Shown here: positions 50,775-59,500 of the stretch, in pieces
Layout of the letters: every line of letters begins with the position of its first letter
Position numbering within the stretch: the first letter of the stretch is position 1
Position numbers and translations under genes: made by a program
Notes under the pieces: generated by a model
What the model was told of the DNA's origin: nothing
What the model saw: the letters and a program-made list of their open reading frames with translations, nothing else
Databases searched by the model: none
Assembly (NCBI RefSeq): GCF_014649915.1
Contig: NZ_BMTY01000024.1
Location: forward strand, 83,690-147,689
DNA: 64,000 nt
Source: Streptomyces toxytricini
GTDB lineage: Bacteria; Actinomycetota; Actinomycetes; Streptomycetales; Streptomycetaceae
Direction of reading: 5' to 3'

Positions 50775-52003
50775 ACGCCCGCCCTCGGCCCGGCATCCGC
50801 GCCCTCGCTCCGGAAGCGGGCCGCATCGACGGCGACGGCCTCCGGGGGTACGCCGCCGAGGAGGTGGCCGACTGCGTACTGGACCGGGCCGAGCCGTGGT
50901 GGCGGCGGCTGGCCTGCGCCGAGGCGCTGCACGGCCGGGTCCCGCAGACGCACCTGGAGGCGCTGCTGGCGTGCGTCCGCGACCCCCACGACACGCACGA
51001 GGTGCGGGTGCAACTCCTGGACCTCCTCTCGGACCGCGAGGAACTGCTGCCGTGGCTGCGCCACGAAGACCGCCGGGCAGAGCGCGGCTACCGGATCGAG
51101 CAGCCCGCGCTCCGCGCCCGGACCCGGCTCGGCGACCTCACGGCCCTCGCGGCGGTGGCGGACCTCGCCTTCCGCCCCGGCTGGCGCGACCGGATGGCCG
51201 GCGGGGAGTGCCTGGAGGCCCTGGTGGAACGCCGCGGCGCCGCGTCCGTGGCCGACGCACTCGACGGCCTCGACGAGTCCGAGCCCTCCGCCCGCGCCCT
51301 GCGCATCCGCCTGCGCGACCTCAGCGGCGAGGACATCACCGACGCGCTGACCGACCCGGACCCCGAAGTCGCATACGTCGCGCAGGACCTGATGGTCGAC
51401 AGGGACCGACTGCGCGCGTACCTCGCCGAAGCCCCCACGGTCGACGCCGCGCTCTGGGCGGCGTACGCCCTGTACCGCCTGACCGAGGACCCGGCCCCGG
51501 CACGCGCCGCGTACGAGGCGCTGGGCCGGCCGCGGGTCGAGGTGGAGGGGCTGGACGAGGACGTCCGGCGGGCGATCGTGCACGAGTACGTCCCGTACTG
51601 CGAGAACGGCACGGACCCGCGCTGGCGCCTGGAGGCGATCTGCACGGACCCGCCCGCCCGCCCCGACCAGGCGGCCCAACTCCGCCGCGCCTCCGAGGCC
51701 CTGACCGCGGCGGGCCTCACCCCGAAGCCCCCGGTGCACTGCGGCGAGGCGCACGAGCAGGGCGACGGCACGTACCACGTGATCGAGTACGCGGACGGCC
51801 GCGAGCTCTCGATCAGCACCCTGGGCCCCTGGGCAGGCGACTTCGAGGGCGACCCGCAGGCCCGAGCGGCCCTGGAATCGGCCGGCTTCCACTGGATCGA
51901 CGCGACAACGGGCGCCACGCAGGTGACGGGCCTGCACGTCTACTACTTCGGCTCCCGCCAGCCGATGGACGTCCACACGCTCCTCTACTACTGGCAGGAC
52001 TAG
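50771..52003 (+). CDS. HEAT-repeat-like cytoplasmic protein
   Basis: A 410-residue protein from GTG 50771 that overlaps the lipoprotein stop by 4 nt. It is mostly alpha-helical, with repeats such as L-L-D-L-L-S-D-R-E, L-G-D-L-T-A-L-A-A-V-A-D-L-A and D-P-D-P-E-V-A-Y-V-A, in the style of HEAT/PBS lyase repeats. The C-terminal 90 residues form a beta-rich domain (H-C-G-E-A-H-E). Function unknown, probably a protein-binding scaffold. Confidence 0.75.
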   Translation: MNARPRPGIRALAPEAGRIDGDGLRGYAAEEVADCVLDRAEPWWRRLACAEALHGRVPQTHLEALLACVRDPHDTHEVRVQLLDLLSDREELLPWLRHEDRRAERGYRIEQPALRARTRLGDLTALAAVADLAFRPGWRDRMAGGECLEALVERRGAASVADALDGLDESEPSARALRIRLRDLSGEDITDALTDPDPEVAYVAQDLMVDRDRLRAYLAEAPTVDAALWAAYALYRLTEDPAPARAAYEALGRPRVEVEGLDEDVRRAIVHEYVPYCENGTDPRWRLEAICTDPPARPDQAAQLRRASEALTAAGLTPKPPVHCGEAHEQGDGTYHVIEYADGRELSISTLGPWAGDFEGDPQARAALESAGFHWIDATTGATQVTGLHVYYFGSRQPMDVHTLLYYWQD

Positions 52004-52035
52004 TTACGCAATCATCCCTCCTGGTCAGAGAACGC

Positions 52036-52072
52036 AAAAAACCCCGCCAGAAATACCCAACGGGGCTTTTTT
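52036..52072. terminator. Bidirectional Rho-independent terminator
   Basis: AAAAAACCCCG near 52036-52046 and CGGGGCTTTTTT at 52061-52072 form a GC stem with A/T runs on both sides, so it can terminate both the forward HEAT-like gene and the reverse-strand toxin/immunity genes. Confidence 0.9.
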
Positions 52073-52076
52073 ACAT

Positions 52077-52430
52077 TTACACGTTCACCGGGAATGCCGT
52101 CGAATGTGAAGCATCACCGACGCACAACCAAAAGCAGACACCCCCTCCCCATAGGCCAAAATTAGAGCGTATCAATCTCGACACCACTCGAGTCACAGAT
52201 TGCATATTCACCAGGGTACGGCACTCAAACCGCGATCCCATTGGGCCACGAAACAATCTCAAGCAAGCTACATTCGATACTGCAGTCCGGAGGTAGACCG
52301 CCTCCCCGTCGCTCAGAGAAAAGGTAGCCCCTACGGGCTCGAAGCAGATCTCAACAGTTTCCTGCCGGGCGGCCGCGAATTTCATATCTACAACCTGCTC
52401 CCCCTGGTTCACCGGCCTATCTCCAAGCAT
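52077..52430 (-). CDS. Putative immunity protein of the orphan Rhs tip
   Basis: A protein of up to 117 residues starting with ATG 14 nt inside the end of the orphan toxin tip; an internal ATG ending at 52385 with GGGGAGCAGG upstream is an alternative. Contains E-I-C-F-E-P-V-G-A-T-F-S-L-S-D-G-E-A-V-Y-L, a small beta-rich domain as in many immunity proteins. The last 25 residues look odd (Trp/Cys/Gly-rich) and may have changed by decay. Base composition is visibly poorer in GC than the rest of the window. Confidence 0.6.
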   Translation of the reverse strand: MLGDRPVNQGEQVVDMKFAAARQETVEICFEPVGATFSLSDGEAVYLRTAVSNVACLRLFRGPMGSRFECRTLVNMQSVTRVVSRLIRSNFGLWGGGVCFWLCVGDASHSTAFPVNV

Positions 52431-52749
52431 CGATGATCTCCTGAGTCAGCTGCACGCCTACCGGCGCAGTCTTACCGCCTCTGCCAGCGAGTACCGCATT
52501 CTGATAGAAATCTTGCAACTTTTCCGCATCGCCCCTGCTCGCCAGCTCTCGCAGTTCTTGCGGCTTGCGTGTCCCCATGCGCCCAGAGGGGTCGCCGTTA
52601 CCCCATATGCGCCCACCTACGTCCTGCAAGCTGCCACCTTCGAGTTTCGGAACCCCGACCCTATCGCCCGGAACGGCGAGATCGGTGGTGTTCCCCCTGG
52701 AGTCAACCGAGAAGCGAGCCTCACAGCTGCTGTTGTGAACCAGGACCGG
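52417..52749 (-). pseudogene. Orphan C-terminal toxin tip of an Rhs protein
   Basis: A reverse-strand reading frame of 110 residues beginning P-V-L-V-H-N-S-S-C, the same Hint/tip junction as in the intact Rhs gene (P-V-L-V-H-N-S-N-C), followed by a different tip. Motifs include D-S-R-G-N-T-T-D-L-A-V-P-G-D-R and D-V-G-G-R-I-W-G-N-G-D-P-S-G-R-M-G-T-R. The C-terminus is Q-L-T-Q-E-I-I-D-A-W-R. No Rhs core lies upstream, so it cannot be made as a full protein by itself. It overlaps its presumed immunity gene. Such displaced tips can replace the active tip by recombination. Toxin class not recognised. Confidence 0.75.
52721..52749. repeat. 29 bp direct repeat, copy A (orphan tip junction)
   Basis: TCACAGCTGCTGTTGTGAAC and the following 9 bases (52721-52749) match 53811-53839 at 28 of 29 positions, the only difference being C/T at position 7. 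In both places it encodes the H-N-S end of the Hint domain, i.e. the point where core and tip meet. Confidence 0.85.
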
Positions 52750-52949
52750 GAGTCGAACTCGTCGTGATCAAGGAACTCCTCGGCCACGCCCACATCGGTG
52801 TCACAGCCACCGTCTACGCCCACGTGAGGCTCCGACTCCAGCGCCAAGCCATCGATGCTCTCGGCACCGCACTCGACGGCCTGAGAAACACGGAGGCAGT
52901 CAACGCCGACGGCGACGAACCACCGCCCTGCGCCGCGTCCGTCCGCTGA
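52750..52949 (+). pseudogene. C-terminal remnant of a tyrosine recombinase (integrase)
   Basis: The forward reading frame ends with E-L-V-V-I-K-E-L-L-G-H-A-H-I-G-V-T-A-T-V and then Y-A-H-V-R-L-R-L-Q-R-Q-A-I-D-A-L. This is the C-terminal helix region of Streptomyces phage or plasmid integrases, including the catalytic His context (L-G-H) and the Tyr nucleophile (V-Y-A-H). Only about 65 residues remain; the upstream part is replaced by the orphan Rhs tip at about 52750. It is therefore non-functional. Confidence 0.8.
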
Positions 52950-52980
52950 CGTTGCCGTCAACTACTGCCGTCAAGACCCT

Positions 52981-53017
52981 CTGAAGCCCCACCAGACGCC
53001 GTCTGATGGGGCTTCAG
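52981..53017. terminator. Hairpin downstream of the recombinase remnant
   Basis: Arms CTGAAGCCCCACCAGAC (52981-52997) and GTCTGATGGGGCTTCAG (53001-53017) pair with one mismatch around a GCC loop. It lies between the recombinase end and the immunity gene end and can serve as terminator for both strands. Confidence 0.75.
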
Positions 53018-53034
53018 ATTTGCGAGTTGAACGA

Positions 53035-53520
53035 CTACGAACCTTGGCACCCACCCAGGAACTCACGTACCGCCGAGACGCTGGTCCGCCATTCGGAGAT
53101 GGAATTTCCGTCTTCATCGACAGTGAGTCGTGACCTTACTGAGGACCACGGCTCGAGAGGGTCGAAATCCCTCTCCAGCTCATCCAGGAAGATGATCGAG
53201 TTCTGGATAATCACATCTTCCCCTCGCCTATAAAGCGGCCAACAGAAGATGAAATTGCTGGCTTCCGGATTGGTGATCGAAGCAACGAGACAGGAGTCCC
53301 TTTCTTTCCCGTCGAAAATCACCTGAAGCGAATCGCGCCAACTACGCTGATACTCCTCGATGCTCCAGTAGGACAGATCCATGTAGAACGACTCCGCGAA
53401 GTCACCAACAGTGAGCCTGCCGGTCGCTCCGGCCTCTTGGAGCAAGGCGGCCGGAGGCCGATCCGATGCAACCTCGATAGAGAACGCGTCAGTTCTTGAT
53501 GTAGTTGAGATCTGCATCAT
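53035..53520 (-). CDS. Immunity protein for the Rhs toxin (CdiI-like)
   Basis: A protein of 161 residues starting with ATG-ATG at 53520, inside the last 32 nt of the Rhs gene in another frame; AGGAT lies upstream at suitable distance. Contains Y-W-S-I-E-E-Y-Q-R-S-W-R-D-S-L, then C-L-V-A-S-I-T-N-P-E-A-S-N-F-I-F-C-W-P-L-Y-R near residue 70 and I-I-Q-N-S-I-I-F-L-D-E-L. This matches the pattern of contact-dependent growth-inhibition immunity proteins (from memory). It should bind and block the Ntox21-like tip of the overlapping Rhs gene in the cytoplasm of the producer. Confidence 0.8.
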   Translation of the reverse strand: MMQISTTSRTDAFSIEVASDRPPAALLQEAGATGRLTVGDFAESFYMDLSYWSIEEYQRSWRDSLQVIFDGKERDSCLVASITNPEASNFIFCWPLYRRGEDVIIQNSIIFLDELERDFDPLEPWSSVRSRLTVDEDGNSISEWRTSVSAVREFLGGCQGS

Positions 53521-56500
53521 AGGTGCCAATCCTGTCGCCTCGACGGCTGAATACCTTCCAGCCCCCAGACACGTTGTGCCCATCGACATCGGGAGTGATG
53601 TAGTTCTTGCCGTTGAAGAATACGTCTTGTCCGTGCGAGTTGAACGGCGCCTTTTGAGGCGCAATTCTCCTGTTGTACCCCAGAGCTCCCGCGCGATCCC
53701 TTAGCGTACCGGCGTAAAGTTCTCGGTTCTGCGCACTGCGCGCCGCTACCGAATCAGGATGATAGGGGTCACCCTTCAACGCGGGAGAGGAGGTGTAGCC
53801 CTCAGGAAGATCACAGTTGCTGTTGTGAACCAGGACCGGCGTGGCGCCCGCCAGCACATAGTACGTGTGGAGGTCTGCGACCGTGAGGTTGTACGTCTTT
53901 GCGTGCTGGGTGAAGGGGTGGTTCGCCGTGAGGATGGCCGTTGTGCCGTCGCTCGTCTGGAGCGTCATGCCGGGCCTCAGGTCGGCGGCCTCCAGCCAGG
54001 CGTTTTCCGACGGCGACCAGAAGGGGTGTTCGTAGGTTGCTGTGAGTTCGGTGATTCCTTCCGGCGTCGCGATGGACAGCTTGTTGAAGTGCTTGTCGTT
54101 CTCGGTGACGATCAGGCGGGTGACCGGGCGCTTGCCGGTTTCACCGGAGCGCGGGTCGGCGGCCAGGACCTCGTCGCCAAGTTGCACGTCCTCGATGTTC
54201 TTGGTCGTGCCGTCGGCCATCTCGACCTTCGTGCCCGCGAGGAAGCACTGGCAGCCGGTTACCTTTTCTGTCGATATCTTGCGGTAGTTCGCGGGCATCG
54301 CCTTCGGGATGGCCCGGGGGTGCAGGTTGCGGCCCTCCCAGGGCCCGTACACGGCTTCGACGGCGAGGCCGTGCTGGATGACGTAGTCCCTGAGCTCGGC
54401 GCACTTGATCGCTTCGCAGGCGTAGATCATCGCCTGCGTTTTGTTGATCCAGTCATCCTGCTCGGAAAACCCGTAGCTCCAACCAAACCTCAGAGTCTGC
54501 TTGACGTATTGCTGGATGTACAGCTCGATGAAGAGTTGCTTCTTCTCCTTGGGAAGCCGGATCGTGAGGCCGTAGTCGTCCTCCAGCAGCGTCGGCTTCC
54601 GGTACGGGTTGTAGCTGTTGTAGCCGCCCGTTATTCCCTTCTTGCGGGTCGGGTCCGTTACGGGCTTCTTGTCGTCGCGCGGGTCGTAGTGGCCGTCGCA
54701 GTGGCCGTTCAGGCAGTCCGTTTCGATCAGGCCCGACGGGTCCGAGAGGGTGACCGGGTTGTTGCTCGAGTAGACATACCCGTGCATCTGCTGCGAGCTG
54801 GAAAGGTCCATGATCGGGTCGACCGAGATGAAGCGGCCCGTCAATGGGTCGTACTCGCGGGCTCCCAGGTGGGTGAGGCCGGTGTCGGTGTCCTTCGTGC
54901 CGCCGACGAAGCCCTTGTCGCCGGCCCACGACGCCGGCTGCGGGCCGCGGGCCTCGCCGAAGATGCCCGTCTTGCGGCGGGTCACCGTCTGCGCGGCGTC
55001 CCCGGTCACCTGGATGGTGCCGGTGCCGTGGTGGTCGGCGAAGAGGTACGTCAGCTTGCCGCCCTCGCGCATCGCCACGCCGCCGTAGTAGCGGGTGCCC
55101 GATACCGTGCCGGCCTTGTCCAGGCGCAGCTCGTTGCCGCCCGGCAGGTAGAGCGTCGTGCCCTTGCTGTCCTTGCGGAGCAGCCGCTGCCCCGCGGGGT
55201 CGTAGACGAAGGTGTTGCTGTTGGTGCCCTGGTTGAGGGTCTTCAGGTGGCCTTCGGCGTCCCACTCCAGGTACTGCGTCTCGGTGTCCGCGCCGGTCTT
55301 GCGGGTCTTGGTGTTGCCAGCCGCGTCGTAGGTGAAGAGCTCCTCGTGCGGGTCCGTTCCGGTCTGCGTGACCTTCGGCAGGTCGTGCTTGCCCGGTGTC
55401 GGGGCCTGGTAGGTGCGGACGGTGTCGGCCGCCGGGCCCGAGGCCGTCTTGCGCTTGGTCTCGGTCTTGCGGTTGCCGACCGCGTCATAGGTGTACGACG
55501 TCCAGTACGGGTCCTCGCCGCCGATGACCGCCGCCGACGGGGACGCCGCGCAGGTCTCGCCCTGGTTGGTCCACGCCTGCGTGATGCGGTTCAGCGCGTC
55601 GAGGCTGACGCACTGGGTGTCGGTGGTGCGCAGCGCGTCCTGGCCGTAGGCGGTGGCGATGGAGGTGATGCTGCCGGCCGGGTTGTAGCCGTACTTGGTG
55701 TCCTCGATCCGCTGGGGGGCGGTGTCGCGGTCGGTGTAGGAGCGGGCGACCTGGCCGGTGTGCTCGTCGTACTCGGTGGTGCGGTACAGGCGCTGGCCGA
55801 GGGCTCCGTGCTCGGAGCGGGTGGTGCGGCCGTAGTGGTCGTACACCATGGCCGAGACGAGGCGGGTGGTGCCGGCGCCCATGCTGTTGAGGAGGCCGGA
55901 GACCGACTTGTACGTGCTGCCGACCGTCTCCGCCGGCAGGCCGCCGACGGCGGGGTGCTTGGTGGTGAGGACCTGGCCGGCGATGTTGTAGGTGTTCGTC
56001 CACTGGTAGGTGCCGGCCAGGGCCCCGGTGTCGGGGGTGGACGGGATGGTCACCGTCGTGGCGAGCGGCTGGTAGAGGTCGTTGTAGGAGAGGATCTCCG
56101 ACTCGTACGCCTTCCCGCCCTCGTAGCGGACGGACTTGGCCGGGTGCCCCTTGGCGACGGTGTCGTGGACGTGCGCCGTCAGGGTGGTCGCGCCCTGCTT
56201 GGTCGCGACCGGGCGGCCGAGGTCGTCGTAGTCGGTGTGGAGGGTGATGCCGCGGGCGTCGGTGACGTCGGTCGCCCGGTCACCGGCGTCGTAGGCGGTC
56301 TTGGTGACGCCCTTGTCGGGGTCGCTCGCCTCGATCTGGCGGCCGCGGACGTCGTAGGTGTACGTCCACTTGGCGTTGCCCGGGTCGGTGACCTGCGCCA
56401 GCAGCCCCAGCTTGTTGTACGCGTAGTGCGTCGACTGGGACGCCGTGCGCGCGGGGTCGGTGTACTGCTTGCGCTCGACGACGCGGCCGAGGGCGTCGGT

Positions 56501-59500
56501 GACGTCGGTGGTGGCCACTCCGCCCGCGGGCGGGACCACCGTGGTGGTGTCGCCGGTGTAGCTGGTGGTGGTGCGCCGGGTCTCGGTGCCGAACTTCTTG
56601 GCGATGACCGCCGTGGGCCGGCCGGCGCCGTCGAAGACGGTGTCGGTGGACGACGGGTAGGCGGTCTCGGCGCCGGTCACCAGGTCGGGCGACGGGGCGC
56701 CGTCGGCGTAGTAGGTGCCGGAGCTGCGCCAGGCCAGGCCGCGGGTGTCGTAGAACGTCTCCGAGACGAGGCGTCCGGCCAGGTCGGGCGACTGCGACTG
56801 TGTCTGGCGCTCGCGCAGCAGGCCGTCCTGGATGGAGTGGACGACGGAGTACTTCTGGTCGTGGGTCAGGGTCTTCGAGGTGGTGACGTTGGGGCCGCTG
56901 TTGCGGATCGTGTACTCGAAGACGCGACTGGGTGAGTCCGGGTACGTGGCCATCGGACGGTTCGGCAGCCACACCTTCGTCATGCGGCCGAGGGCGTCGT
57001 AGGCCGTGCTCGTGGCCTTGCCGTTGGCGTCGGTGACCTTCACCGGCTGCGAGCGCAGCGGGTCGACCTCGGAGGTGACGGTGTGGCCCAGCGGGTTGGT
57101 GACCGTCATCGAGGTGGGTGCCTCGCCCGTGGCCGGCGTGTAGGCCGTCGTGGTGACCTTGCCGTAGGCGTCGGCCGAGGCGAGCTGGCGTCCGTAAATG
57201 TCGTAGCAGAGCTCGTTCTTCGCCGGCCCGCAGGTCGAGGGGACGCTGGAGACGGTGTCGTAGCCGTCGCCCCGGCCGTTGATCCCCTCGATCCTGGTCA
57301 TCAGGCCGCTGCCCGGGACGCTGCCGAGGGCGGCGTTGTCGAAGTAGGTGCGGACGTCGCTGATGGTGTCGGCGGGCCCGCTCGCGGGCGTGCCGCAGGG
57401 TGCGGCGACCGAGATGATGCGGCTGACCTTGTTGAGGATCCAGGTGGCCGTGTTGCGGGCGTAGGTGCTGGTGGTGCACTTCTCGTCGCCGGTCTTGGCC
57501 GTGTCGCCGGTCTCCGAGACCCAGTCCACCATGCCGTGGTCGTCGAAGTGGCTGGTCGATTCGACCGTGCGGGTGCCGCCGGCGGTCGTCGTGCGGGTGG
57601 ACTGCTTCTCCGTGCCGGTCTTGACGGCGACCAGGTCGGGCAGGCCCGCGCGCGTACGCCTGGCACTGGCGGCCGAGACCCACGGCGTGACGGACGTGGC
57701 CGTCAGGAGCTTGCTCGTGTCGTCGCCGTTGTAGAGCGCGGTCTCGCGGGGCGTGCCGGCGAAGACGTCCCGGTCGGTGACGGCCGCACCGGCGGAGTCC
57801 TTGACCTCCTTGCCGTCGAGGCCCCGGAAGTAGCGCGTCTCCGTCAGCGTCTTGGCGTCGTCCGCCGCGCCGGTGCGGGTCTGCACCAGGCCGTAGCCGC
57901 GCGACACGGAGTGGACGCGGTCCTCTGCCTTGGTGAACTCGTCGGTGCTCTTCGCCCAGGCGGCGCCGCCCAGGTAGGTGTAGGACGTGACCTTGTCGGG
58001 GGAGGCGGCGATGTTGTCGCCCTCCACGATCTGGGTGGCCACGTACGTGTTGAACCAGTCGACCTTCGAGGTGTCGCCCTCCCACGCCCACTTGACGGGG
58101 TAGCAGCGCGTCGTGTTCGTCTCGTCCGGCTTGGGCAGCGTGGTCGCCGTGCAGTCCGGCTGGGAGTAGGTGACGCCGATGGTGCCGCCGGTCTCGGTGG
58201 TCACCTGGTACATGCGCAGTCGGATGAAGGGGGCCAGGCCGTCGCCGGTGGCGTCGACGCGGTTGGGCCGCTGCTCGCCGGCGAAGGTGACGGGCGGTAG
58301 CGGCACGTCGGGCCCGCTGCCGGACTTGCCGGTGCGGGTGATGGACTTCAGCCACAGGGCGCGGGAGATGCCGTCACCCGAGGGCGGGAAGTCCTGCTCC
58401 AGCTTCCAGGAGTCGACGTCCTGGTACGCGCCGCCGGTGAGGATCTTGGTGTTGATGCCGGTCAGGCGCATGCGCGACCAGAACGTCGGGGAGTACTGGC
58501 CCTTGCATTCGGTGGACCCGTCCTTGCAGAAGAGGTCCTGCGGGGAGTCCGGCCAGTTCTTGGCGTTGGCCTCGTCGAAGGTGGAGCAGCCGGTCAGGCA
58601 GCGCTCGTCGACGTCGAAGGTGACCTGGCCCATCGGCTTGGCGGTGTAGACGGCGTCGGCGCGCAGGCCGTAGTCGATGCGGTCGAGCCAGCCGCCGCGG
58701 ATGTACTGGGTGACGGTGGCCTTGCCGGTCGTCTCGGAGACGTTGCGGCCGTAGTTGTTGGTCTCGGTCTTCCAGTAGTACGCCATGGCACTGCCGCCGG
58801 GGGCGACGACGTAGTCGAGCTGCCAGCGCCACGCCTGCCGACAGTGGGCGTTCGCGAAGGTGGCGTTGTAGCAGGGCTCGCCCGCGTGGTTGCCGAAGAC
58901 GGGTACGGTCCAGGCCGAGTTGGTCGTCGGCGTGGAGGCGTCCTTCCAGCCGGGCAGGCGGTTCAGGCCGAAGTAGTACTGGGTGCCGTCGACGGTGGTG
59001 ATCTTCCAGTGTTCACCGTTGTCGTCGCCGTTGGAGGCGTTGGTCAGCTTCTCGACCTTCTCGCCCGAATCGGCGGCCGGGTGCCAGCCCTTGCCCTGCT
59101 CGTAGACGAGTTCCGTCGACTTGCCGTTCAGCGACAGCGTGGCGTTGTCGTTGAACCAGCACAGGTCGCCGACCTTGGTCGTGTGGGTGCTGCCGGTCTT
59201 GTCGTCGTTGCAGGGCTTGTACCTGCGCTCGATGAAGCCGGGTTCCCAGGACCAGCCGTCGCCGATCCAGGAGGCCTGGGCGTTGGAGGCGGCCATCCGG
59301 CCGTCGACCGACTGGGAGCTGTACGACAGGCTGATCTTCGGGTCGAGTCCGCCGGGAGTGGTCGGGACGCCGACGTTGTACGAGTACGAGAAGGCGCCGG
59401 TGGACCCGCCGGCGCTCCAGGATCCGGACGGCTGGAGCGGGGTGGCCTTGTAGTCGCCCGTCGCACCGGACGCGCCGGCCGTCGCCGCGAGCACGGTGGA

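Noticed and set aside
52077..52430. Treating this frame as chance because of its odd C-terminus
   Set aside because: Position just behind and overlapping an orphan Rhs tip and a coherent N-terminal half argue for an immunity gene, so it was kept at moderate confidence.
54000..54270. Protein-splicing intein in the Rhs gene
   Set aside because: The Hint domain ends H-N-S but no extein continues as a known host protein; it fits the self-cleaving Hint domain that frees a toxin tip.
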